NCBI GenBank assembly: GCA_011523485.1
Contig: WTGR01000496.1
Location: 1-6,968, forward strand
Direction: 5' to 3'
DNA from: Acidobacteriota bacterium
GTDB taxonomy: Bacteria > Acidobacteriota > Vicinamibacteria > Vicinamibacterales > UBA8438
DNA: 6,968 nt
Both the position numbers and the translations under genes were made by a program. Positions 1 through 5,774 of this stretch are shown piece by piece. Within the stretch, counting starts at the first letter, position 1. Each line of letters opens with the position of its first letter. The notes beneath the pieces are model-generated. The model was not told the DNA's origin. It saw only the letters and a list, made by a program, of their open reading frames with translations, and made no database searches.

Positions 1-9
1 GCGGCGTTC

Positions 10-996
10 GTGAGCATGGTGCGAACCCCATCTCTCGTCGCGGTGGCGTTGGCGGTCGCATCGGCGGCCCTGCCGGGCGCTTCGGCAATTGCGCAGACCC
101 CGACGCTGGTCAGGCTGGGCGCGGTACCGACTCCCGCCCCGGCGACGGCGCTGGCAGCCGCAGGCGACCATCTCGTCATCGGCGCCGGATCCGGTGTTCG
201 CGTGCTCGACGTGTCGCGTCCCACGTCCCCCCGGCCGGTCGGCGCCTACGACTTCGAGCAGCCCGTGCTGGGCCTGACCACCGCCGGCGACGCGGTCTAT
301 GTGGCCAACAGCCACGACGGGCTCCGCCGGTTGGATCTGTCCGACCCGACGGCGCCGCGCTTGACCGGGACCTCCGCGACGCGCGGTCAGGCCGTGGGCG
401 TCGCGGCGGCGGGGACCCGCGTCTTCGTGGGCGACAATTCGCTCGGTTTCGACATCGTGGACGCGGCAGGCGACGTCGTGCGGGTCGGCGAGTATCTGAG
501 CGACGGATTCCCGCGCGGCATCGCCGCCGGCGGCCCGCTGGTCTTCGTGGCGGATCAGCCTGCCGGGCTGATCGTGGTCGACCCGTCGGCTCCCACCGCC
601 CCCGCGGTGATCGGCAGCCTGTCGCTCGGCCGCGATCCCATTACGCAGGTTTTCGCGCCGGACCCACGGTCTATCGACGGCGCGTCCCCGGACCTCCTCT
701 GCATCGTCAGTGGCCGCGTCGGGCTGCAGGCGGTCGATATCTCCGATCCGGCCGCGCCGGTCGTGACGGCGCCCGTTCCAGTGGCCGGCCGGCCGGCAGG
801 GGCAGCCATGTGGGGTCGCCGGACCTACGTGGCCGGCGGCGACGTGCTGCAAGTGTTCGATCTGACCGATCCCGCCCGGCCCGCGCTGGTTGGCGAGTCC
901 GACCTCGGCGTCCCGGCCGGGCCGGTGGCGATCGGCGAGGAGCTCGTCTTTGCGGCCACCCCGGGAGAGGTGGTCATCTTCCGGCGGCAGGAGTAG
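10..996 (+). CDS. Secreted LVIVD-repeat beta-propeller protein
   Basis: A 328-residue protein with an N-terminal signal peptide: a hydrophobic run at about residues 8-28 and a likely cleavage after an A-x-A near residues 26-28. The rest is a series of repeats of the LVIVD type, each with a core like G-L-x-x-x-D-[IL]-S-D-P-x-x-P. Copies begin near residues 62, 104, 146, 186, 238 and 279, with a partial closing strand at 320-326, so a six- or seven-bladed propeller is expected. LVIVD proteins are surface or periplasmic propellers usually without catalytic residues; binding or scaffolding is the likely role, and no ligand can be named. The start is GTG at 10 or ATG at 16. The frame stays open to the window's left edge and the ribosome site is not visible, so the true start could lie further upstream, although the signal peptide argues for 10 or 16. 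It is the first visible gene of a three-gene operon. Confidence 0.85.
   Translation: MSMVRTPSLVAVALAVASAALPGASAIAQTPTLVRLGAVPTPAPATALAAAGDHLVIGAGSGVRVLDVSRPTSPRPVGAYDFEQPVLGLTTAGDAVYVANSHDGLRRLDLSDPTAPRLTGTSATRGQAVGVAAAGTRVFVGDNSLGFDIVDAAGDVVRVGEYLSDGFPRGIAAGGPLVFVADQPAGLIVVDPSAPTAPAVIGSLSLGRDPITQVFAPDPRSIDGASPDLLCIVSGRVGLQAVDISDPAAPVVTAPVPVAGRPAGAAMWGRRTYVAGGDVLQVFDLTDPARPALVGESDLGVPAGPVAIGEELVFAATPGEVVIFRRQE
989..993 (+). promoter_or_regulatory. Ribosome binding site of the DUF1232 gene
   Basis: AGGAG lies inside the last codons of the upstream propeller gene, 8 bases before a GTG at 1002. It decides the start of the next gene, which could otherwise be drawn much further upstream in the same open frame. 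Confidence 0.65.
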
Positions 997-1001
997 TCGC
1001 A

Positions 1002-1373
1002 GTGGCGGAGGCCGACAACGAGCAGCCGGGTCCGGAAAAGGACTATGGCGCAGCGTACAGCGAAGAGTCCTTCTGGAAAAAGGTCGGCGCCTTTGCTCGC
1101 ACGGCAGGCATCGAAGTCGTCGAGAAGGCGTTGATCCTGTATTTCTGTCTGCGGGACGGAGACACACCCGCCGCGGCGAAAGCCATCATCGCGAGCGCGC
1201 TCGGATACTTCATCGTTCCCATGGACGTGATTCCGGACATCACGCCCGTTGCAGGATTTGCGGATGACCTCGGGGCGCTGGCGATGGCGTTTGCCGCAGT
1301 TGTGCTGCACGTCAAGCCCGAACACAGAAGCGCGGCCAAAGAAAAAGCGAAAGAGTGGTTTGGGAATGACTGA
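1002..1373 (+). CDS. DUF1232 (YkvA-like) small membrane-associated protein
   Basis: The 123-residue product carries a DUF1232 signature at about residues 57-95: an amphipathic or hydrophobic helix followed by Y-F-I-V-P-x-D-x-I-P-D, then G-x-x-D-D and a second hydrophobic helix (90-103). The family is widespread in bacteria and thought to be membrane-associated; its biochemical role is unknown. The N-terminus is acidic and polar with no signal peptide. The C-terminal 20 residues are lysine-rich (K-E-K-A-K-E-W-F), which would favour a cytoplasmic tail at the membrane. I chose the GTG at 1002 because of the AGGAG 8 bases upstream; a longer reading would run through the preceding gene in another frame. 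It starts 5 bp after the upstream stop and its end overlaps the next gene by 8 bases (ATGACTGA), so it is part of a coupled operon between two secreted propellers. Confidence 0.85.
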   Translation: MAEADNEQPGPEKDYGAAYSEESFWKKVGAFARTAGIEVVEKALILYFCLRDGDTPAAAKAIIASALGYFIVPMDVIPDITPVAGFADDLGALAMAFAAVVLHVKPEHRSAAKEKAKEWFGND

Positions 1374-2721
1374 AGGAGAATGGAGGCGAGGCCGCTCCGC
1401 TACGCCGGTGCGCGCGTTCCTGTGCGCCGCGCTGGTGCTGGCCGCGGGCCCGGCCGGCGCGCAGGAATGGGCTCAGTTCCGGGGTCCGGGCGCGGCCGGC
1501 GTCGTCGCCGACAACCCCGCCCTGCCGGAACGCTGGAGCGCGACCGACAACGTCGCCTGGCGCACGCCGCTGCCGGGTCTCGGGTGGAGCTCGCCGATCG
1601 TCGCCGGCGGCCAGGTGTTCCTGACCACGGTGGTGAGCGACGGCGAGGTCGAGACGCCGGAGAGCGGCTGGTACCGATTCGGCGAGCGCGACGCCCCCGA
1701 GGACTTGCACCACTGGCTGGTCTACGCGCTCGATCTGGAGACGGGGGAGGTGCGCTGGCGCCGGGAGCTGCACACCGGCGTGCCGGCCTCGTCGCACCAC
1801 CTGAAGAACACCTTCGCGTCCGAGACGCCGGTGACCGACGGCGAGCGACTGTACGTCCTCTTCGGCAACGTGGGTCTCTACGCCCTCGGCCTGGACGGCA
1901 CGCTGCTCTGGTCGCGCGAGCTGCCGCCCGCCGCGACCCGCAACGGCTGGGGCACGGCGTCGTCGCCGGTGCTGCACGACGGTCGGCTCTACCTGGTCGT
2001 CGACAACGAGGAGCAGTCCTACGTCGCGGCGCTGAGCGCGGAAACCGGCGCCGAGGCGTGGCGCACCCATCGCGACGAAGGGTCCAACTGGTCGACGCCG
2101 TACGTCTGGGAGAACGCCGAGCGCACCGAGATCGTGACCACCGGCACGGACCGGATCCGTTCCTACGGCCTGGACGGCCGGCTGCTCTGGGAACTGGCGG
2201 GGATGTCGTCCATCGTGATACCGACCCCCATCGCGGCGCACGGCCTGCTCTACCTGGAGTCCGGCTACATCGCCGACTACTTCCGGCCCGTCTACGCCGT
2301 CCGGCCCGGCGCGTCCGGCGACATCTCGCTCGCCGAGGGCGAGACGGCCAACGAGCACGTGGCGTGGTCGCTGGAGCAGGGGGGCTCGTACCACCCCTCG
2401 CCCCTGGTGTACGGCGACCACTACTACACGCTGCTCGACCGCGGGATGATGACCTGCCACGACGCCCGTACCGGGGCGGAGATCTACGGCCGGCAGCGGA
2501 TCGACGTGGGCCAGGCGTTCACCGCCTCGCCGTGGGCCTACAACGGCAGGATCTTCGCGCTGAGCGAGCAGGGGACGACCTACGTCATCGAGGCGGGGAC
2601 GGAGTTCCGGATCCTGGCCGAGAACCCGCTCGACGAGTTCACCATGGCGACGCCGGCCATCCTCGACGACAGCCTCATCATCCGGACCGCCGAGGCGGTG
2701 TACCGCATCGCCGAGCGCTGA
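1366..2721 (+). CDS. Secreted PQQ-like (BamB-type) beta-propeller protein
   Basis: A 451-residue protein with a signal peptide: hydrophobic residues 17-31, likely cleaved A-G-A|Q near residue 32. The mature start, W-A-Q-F-R-G-P-G (35-42), is typical of bacterial PQQ-like-repeat proteins. Repeats with the core Y-A-L-D-x-x-T-G-x-x-x-W recur: 120-131, 171-182 (L-Y-A-L-G-L-D-G-T-L-L-W), 220-232 and 265-275. Between them are strands of the type S-S-P-V-L-H-D-G-R-L-Y-L near 199-210. This predicts an eight-bladed fold. Such proteins are often called dehydrogenase-like but usually lack the Asp and Ca-binding residues of true PQQ enzymes; I do not see clear ones here, so a binding or scaffold role is more likely. 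The ATG at 1366 overlaps the upstream stop by 8 bases. A GTG at 1408 is an alternative start giving a shorter, more standard signal peptide. It is the last gene of the operon; a minus-strand gene converges 28 bp downstream. Confidence 0.85.
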   Translation: MTEGEWRRGRSATPVRAFLCAALVLAAGPAGAQEWAQFRGPGAAGVVADNPALPERWSATDNVAWRTPLPGLGWSSPIVAGGQVFLTTVVSDGEVETPESGWYRFGERDAPEDLHHWLVYALDLETGEVRWRRELHTGVPASSHHLKNTFASETPVTDGERLYVLFGNVGLYALGLDGTLLWSRELPPAATRNGWGTASSPVLHDGRLYLVVDNEEQSYVAALSAETGAEAWRTHRDEGSNWSTPYVWENAERTEIVTTGTDRIRSYGLDGRLLWELAGMSSIVIPTPIAAHGLLYLESGYIADYFRPVYAVRPGASGDISLAEGETANEHVAWSLEQGGSYHPSPLVYGDHYYTLLDRGMMTCHDARTGAEIYGRQRIDVGQAFTASPWAYNGRIFALSEQGTTYVIEAGTEFRILAENPLDEFTMATPAILDDSLIIRTAEAVYRIAER

Positions 2722-2749
2722 CGGGTCAGGAAGGCGAAACGTGACCGCT

Positions 2750-3010
2750 TCACTTCCCCGGAACGCGCTCGAGGAGTGCCCGAACCCACGCCACATCGCC
2801 CTCGAGGAGCTTCTTGATGCTCGTGTCCATCGCGCGGACGTCAGTCTTCAGATCCGAGTGCGCCTTGTCGTTGTTCCTGAGTTCACGATGCAGGAAGAAG
2901 CCGATGACGCCAAGCAGAGCGGCGACGACGCCGAGCAGCACCGTGACGGCAGCCGACAGCTCTACCGTGATGGGCGGCGCGGTCTGCGCTGCGAGGAACG
3001 TGGCGGGCAT
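2750..3010 (-). CDS. Small single-pass membrane protein, function unknown
   Basis: I do not recognise a family. The 86-residue product has a short polar N-terminus, one strong transmembrane helix at about residues 17-40 (rich in V, L, A, G, ending G-F-F-L-H-R) and a charged tail (41-86) with spaced hydrophobics (L54, V58, M61, I65, L68, L69), suggesting an amphipathic or short coiled-coil helix. Basic residues just after the helix suggest that the tail is cytoplasmic. The start is well supported: ATG at 3010 on the minus strand, with GGGAG at 3023-3019 and an 8-base spacer. The single helix plus helical tail resembles small phage lysis accessory or holin-like proteins in layout only; there is no phage context. 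It converges on the propeller operon (28 bp between stops) and diverges from the heme/copper gene. The open frame continues far upstream of 3010, but that part reads as Arg/Pro-rich shadow sequence. Confidence 0.65.
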   Translation of the reverse strand: MPATFLAAQTAPPITVELSAAVTVLLGVVAALLGVIGFFLHRELRNNDKAHSDLKTDVRAMDTSIKKLLEGDVAWVRALLERVPGK

Positions 3011-3018
3011 CGTCAGGT

Positions 3019-3023
3019 CTCCC
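3019..3023 (-). promoter_or_regulatory. Ribosome binding site of the small membrane protein gene
   Basis: GGGAG on the minus strand, 8 bases before the ATG at 3010. It sets the start of the 86-residue gene within a much longer open frame. Confidence 0.55.
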
Positions 3024-3189
3024 GGTCGTCCGGTCGCAGGATGTCGAGCGCCAGCGACGCGCTCATGGAAGCCAGAGTAGCACGAATAGTGCAGGAACGT
3101 GGTGTTTCGTGCCTTGGGCGGGGAAGTCGCCGGCGATGACCCTCGGGATCGCGCCGAGCTTCTGGCGGCTTCTGACCCCTGCGCCGGTC

Positions 3190-3213
3190 GAAACCAGCCC
3201 ACCACCCATCGCC
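3190..3213 (+). repeat. Degenerate direct copy of the element's right end
   Basis: These 24 bases match 3280-3303 at 20 of 24 positions, including an identical final ACCCATCGCC. The copy abuts the left end of the 84-bp element. With 3214-3230 it can also form an imperfect 17-position stem (13 exact pairs) around the 6-base loop ATCGCC. Confidence 0.6.
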
Positions 3214-3297
3214 GGGTAGTGCGTCGGTTTGACTTTGGCACGGGAACGGCGCGGCCGTGGCGATATCCCGCGGCCCGATGAAACCGACGCACTACCC
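3214..3297. mobile_element. 84-bp MITE-like element with 17-bp terminal inverted repeats
   Basis: GGGTAGTGCGTCGGTTT at 3214-3230 is exactly complementary to AAACCGACGCACTACCC at 3281-3297. The interior of 50 bp has no open frame of note. The six bases on each side, 3208-3213 and 3298-3303, are both ATCGCC, as expected for a target-site duplication. Short length, perfect ends and matching flanks are the features of a non-autonomous miniature element moved by a transposase in trans. The caveat is that ATCGCC also belongs to a longer repeated unit (see 3190-3213), so the flank match might be part of the repeat and not a duplication. An alternative is a clustered extragenic palindromic repeat. 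I do not recognise the family. Confidence 0.5.
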
Positions 3298-3311
3298 ATC
3301 GCCGACCGGCG

Positions 3312-3340
3312 ACCGTCCGGCGCGCGGTTCGTCGTATAAT
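3312..3340 (+). promoter_or_regulatory. Probable promoter of the heme/copper gene
   Basis: A perfect consensus -10 box, TATAAT (3335-3340), stands out in very GC-rich sequence. At 17 bases upstream the -35 position reads ACCGTC (3312-3317), a poor match to TTGACA, so activation by a regulator or an alternative sigma factor is possible. Transcription would begin near 3347, leaving a leader of about 54 bases before the ATG at 3401. Confidence 0.5.
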
Positions 3341-3400
3341 GCACGTTTGCCGTAACCGCTGCGGAGGCTCTGCCGCGGGCGGGTTCACAAGGAGCGATTC

Positions 3401-4723
3401 ATGCGAGGCGATACGAGGTTGCCGGTGATTGCGCTGGCCGCGGTGTTGCTCGGGCTGCCCGGTGCGGCGGGGGCCGAGGACACGACTCCCACGTTCACGA
3501 AGGACGTGGCGCCGATCTTCCAGCAGAAGTGCCAGGCGTGCCATCGGCCGGGCTACATCGCGCCGATGTCGCTCGTCACCTACGCGGAATCGCGGCCCTG
3601 GGCGCGGTCGATCAGGACCCGCGTGGAGACCCGCCAGATGCCGCCGTGGCACATCGACAAGTCGGTCGGCATCCAGGACTTCGAGAACGACCGCTCGCTC
3701 ACCGACACCGAGATCGACACCATCGTCCGCTGGGTCGATGCCGGCGCGCCGCGCGGCAATCCCGAGGACATGCCGCCGCCGGTCGAGTTCGCCGACGACG
3801 ACGTCTGGAACTACGCCGGCCTGTTCGGCGGGCCGCCGGACCTGGTCATCCACTCGACGCCGTACACCGTGCCGGCCGTGGCCCAGGACCGCTGGTGGAA
3901 GCCGGAGGTGCCGACCGGGCTGACCGAGGACCGCTGGATCCGGGCCATCGAGATCCGCCCGTCGAGCGTCGACGGCCGCCGCGTCACGCACCACGCCCTC
4001 GCGCGCCTGCAGCAGGAGGAGGACGACGACCTCGGCGCGGCGTCGGACGTCGGTCCCGGACTGCTGATGGAGTGGGCGGTCGGCAAGCAGGGCGAGATCA
4101 TGCGGCCGAACAGCGGCAAGCTGATCAAGGCCGGCGCGAGCATTCTCTGGGACGTCCACTACCACGCGGTCGGCGAGGAGATTACCGACACGGTGGAGCT
4201 CGGCCTCTACCTGTATCCGAAGGGCGAGGAGCCGAAGCACCGGCAGGTGCTCTCCGCGTTCAGCACCATCGAGGGGGGCAGCGACCACCTGTCGATCCCG
4301 CCGAACCAGGTGACGGTGACCGAGCGCTTCCACGTGCTGAAGCAGAACGGGCGCGTGGAGAACTACCAGCCGCACATGCACCTGCGGGGCAAGGGGATGC
4401 AGATGACGGCCATCCTCCCCGACGGCACGACCGAGGTCCTGAGCCGCGTGAGCGACTTCAACTTCAACTGGCACCTCAACTACGTGTACGCCGACCACGC
4501 GGCGCCGTTGCTCCCGAAGGGGACGGTGCTGCACCTGAAGTCGTGGTACGACAACACGTCGGCCAACCGGGCGAACCCCGATCCCAACCAGTGGGTCGGC
4601 TACGGGGACCGGACGGTGGACGAGATGGGCCACGCCTGGGTCAACGTCACCTACCTGGACGACGACGACTTCGCGGCGGCCATTGCGGAGCGCGAGGCGC
4701 TGGCGACGACGAACGACAACTAG
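3401..4723 (+). CDS. Cytochrome c fused to PHM/DBM-like copper monooxygenase
   Basis: A 440-residue exported protein with a signal peptide (hydrophobic 8-22, likely cleaved A-G-A|E near 25). A c-type heme domain follows: C44-x-x-C47-H48, with M80 in Q-M-P-P-W as a likely distal ligand (M56 is another candidate). From about 145 the sequence resembles the copper type II, ascorbate-dependent monooxygenases (peptidylglycine and dopamine hydroxylases). All six copper-ligand positions have candidates: H197-H198 (V-T-H-H-A-L), H253 (D-V-H-Y-H), H325 and H327 (Q-P-H-M-H-L), M409 (D-E-M-G-H). In the animal enzymes one set binds CuH and the other CuM, and O2 is activated for C-H hydroxylation. Inference: the heme may replace ascorbate as electron donor; the substrate is unknown. 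AAGGAG at 3389-3394, 6 bases before ATG, supports the start. Two hairpins and a secreted protein gene follow. Database entries for this family are often just 'cytochrome c'. Confidence 0.85.
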   Translation: MRGDTRLPVIALAAVLLGLPGAAGAEDTTPTFTKDVAPIFQQKCQACHRPGYIAPMSLVTYAESRPWARSIRTRVETRQMPPWHIDKSVGIQDFENDRSLTDTEIDTIVRWVDAGAPRGNPEDMPPPVEFADDDVWNYAGLFGGPPDLVIHSTPYTVPAVAQDRWWKPEVPTGLTEDRWIRAIEIRPSSVDGRRVTHHALARLQQEEDDDLGAASDVGPGLLMEWAVGKQGEIMRPNSGKLIKAGASILWDVHYHAVGEEITDTVELGLYLYPKGEEPKHRQVLSAFSTIEGGSDHLSIPPNQVTVTERFHVLKQNGRVENYQPHMHLRGKGMQMTAILPDGTTEVLSRVSDFNFNWHLNYVYADHAAPLLPKGTVLHLKSWYDNTSANRANPDPNQWVGYGDRTVDEMGHAWVNVTYLDDDDFAAAIAEREALATTNDN

Positions 4724-4733
4724 GTTTTCGGGA

Positions 4734-4769
4734 CCGGCGCCGGGCGGGCCGGCGGGCCGCCCGAGCCGG
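4734..4769 (+). repeat. GC-rich hairpin downstream of the heme/copper gene
   Basis: CGGGCGG (4741-4747) pairs with CCGCCCG (4757-4763) around a 9-base loop. An outer CCGGC (4734-4738) pairs with GCCGG (4765-4769) across a small internal bulge. It starts 10 bases after the stop codon and may protect the transcript's 3' end or help termination. Confidence 0.45.
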
Positions 4770-4784
4770 CAGGCGAAGAGACCG

Positions 4785-4813
4785 GGAGCCGCCCTCGTTG
4801 CGGGGGCGGCTCC
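4785..4813 (+). terminator. Terminator-like hairpin without a T-tract
   Basis: GGAGCCGCCC (4785-4794) and GGGCGGCTCC (4804-4813) form a perfect 10-bp stem with a 9-base loop. No run of T follows (TCTGACG), so efficient intrinsic termination is doubtful. It could be a partial terminator or an RNA-stability element that lowers expression of the next gene, whose ribosome site starts only 11 bases further on. Confidence 0.45.
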
Positions 4814-4838
4814 TCTGACGTACGAGGAGGCTGACGGC

Positions 4839-5687
4839 ATGCGCGTGGAGGGTTCGGCGGAATGGGCGACGGCGGTCGCCGTGTTCCTGGTGACGGCGGT
4901 CGGCGTCGGCGCGGCCGGGGCGCAGGTGCCGGGGACGCTGCAGGAGTTCGGGGCGCCGGTCTATCCGGCTTACGAGGGGTGGTACGAGAATCCTGACGGC
5001 AGCATCACCCTGCTCGCCGGCTACTTCAACGCCAACACCGAGGAGGTCGTCGACGTACCGGTCGGCGCCGACAACTACATCGAGCCGGGGCCGGCCGACC
5101 AGGGCCAGCCGACGCACTTCACGCCGGGCCGCTCCTGGGGCGTCTTCACCGTCCGCATCCCCGGCGGCGATCCGGATGCCCGGTTGATCTGGCACCTGGC
5201 TGCGAACGGCGAGACGGTGTCGATCCCGATGCATCTCGATCCGCTGTGGGTCCTCGAGCCGTTCGAGGACGCCGCCAACGGCAACAAGCCGCCAGTGGTG
5301 CGTTTCGCGCCCGACGGCGAGCAATTCACCGGTCCGCCGATCGGGATCGCGCGGGAGCTGACCGCCGCGGTGGGAGCGGCGGTGGAACTGGCCGTCTGGA
5401 CGTCCGACGAGAAGCCGACCGACAATCTCGTGGCCGCGTCCCGCCGGCCGCGGCCCGCGTTGATCCTCCGCTGGCACGTGGTCCGCGGCCCCGGGGAGGT
5501 GGAGTTCTCCGCACCGGTTCAGGAGTTCGCCGACTCGTCGGACCAGAACCCGACGACGACAGCCACCTTCAGCGCGCCCGGCGAGTACGTCCTGCGCGCG
5601 GAGGCTCTCGACGAGACCGGCGTGGGGGGAAGCGGCTTTCAGTGCTGCTGGACGTCGGCGCTCGTCGCGGTTCGCGTGTCCGAATAG
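4839..5687 (+). CDS. Secreted two-domain protein of unknown function
   Basis: A 282-residue product with a signal peptide (hydrophobic 11-27, likely cleaved A-G-A|Q near 28). Residues 33-135 form a beta-rich domain with the run P-V-Y-P-A-Y-E-G-W (40-48), N-P-D-G-S (51-55), L-x-G-Y-F-N-x-N (59-66) and Q-G-Q-P-T-H-F (88-94). I associate this pattern with uncharacterised exported proteins of Acidobacteria; that is recollection, not a search. After a Pro/Gly-rich stretch (145-167), residues about 172-280 look like an immunoglobulin-like or PKD-like domain, ending T-T-A-T-F-S-A-P-G-E-Y-V-L-R-A-E-A. A vicinal Cys pair (C269-C270) lies near the C-terminus, the only cysteines in the protein. GAGGAGG (4824-4830), 8 bases before the ATG, supports the start; an earlier in-frame start at 4683 lies inside the previous gene and is rejected. 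Its position suggests a shared role with the heme/copper protein. Confidence 0.8.
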   Translation: MRVEGSAEWATAVAVFLVTAVGVGAAGAQVPGTLQEFGAPVYPAYEGWYENPDGSITLLAGYFNANTEEVVDVPVGADNYIEPGPADQGQPTHFTPGRSWGVFTVRIPGGDPDARLIWHLAANGETVSIPMHLDPLWVLEPFEDAANGNKPPVVRFAPDGEQFTGPPIGIARELTAAVGAAVELAVWTSDEKPTDNLVAASRRPRPALILRWHVVRGPGEVEFSAPVQEFADSSDQNPTTTATFSAPGEYVLRAEALDETGVGGSGFQCCWTSALVAVRVSE

Positions 5688-5774
5688 GCGCTGCACGGCT
5701 CGGCTGCGCGCGTGAGCGGCCTGTCCGGACCGCGCATGCCCGGTTCCGGGAGCGGCGGACCGAACGGATGCAGG

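Larger units (their letters stand above)
3011..3400. other. Divergent intergenic region, 390 bp, no gene seen
   Basis: No credible coding sequence lies between the two divergent starts; short open frames here are Arg/Ser/Gly-rich and lack ribosome sites. The region holds a terminal-inverted-repeat element (3214-3297), a degenerate extra repeat copy (3190-3213) and a promoter-like -10 box (3335-3340). The stretch 3031-3189 shows nothing I can name. I did not find a convincing promoter for the minus-strand gene. Confidence 0.6.

Noticed and set aside
810..1001. Longer N-terminus for the DUF1232 protein
   Set aside because: It would overlap the LVIVD gene by nearly 190 bp with Arg-rich shadow sequence; GTG at 1002 has a good ribosome site.
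1380..2744. 454-residue plus-strand open frame in another register, with AAGGAG just upstream of its ATG
   Set aside because: The ribosome site is only a couple of bases from the ATG and the protein is Arg/Pro-rich; the overlapping frame encodes an obvious propeller.
2741..2753. GTGA...TCAC hairpin as a shared terminator between the convergent genes
   Set aside because: Only a 4-bp stem with no T-tract; too weak.
1312..2796. 494-residue minus-strand open frame
   Set aside because: It mirrors the PQQ-like propeller gene, has no recognisable domain, and its Arg/Gly/Val-rich composition is typical of antisense shadow frames.
3074..3110. Possible minus-strand promoter with a TGCTACTCT extended -10-like sequence
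   Set aside because: The -35 position has no fit and the match is weak; not enough to call.
3011..4840. Very long minus-strand open frame continuing upstream of the 86-residue gene
   Set aside because: Its translation is Arg/Val/His-rich low-complexity sequence antisense to the well-supported heme/copper gene; high GC suppresses stop codons. Only the part from 3010 down has a ribosome site and protein-like composition.
5737..5752. CCCGG/CCGGG palindrome upstream of the fusion gene as an operator
   Set aside because: A short GC palindrome is expected by chance in this composition and has no promoter next to it.
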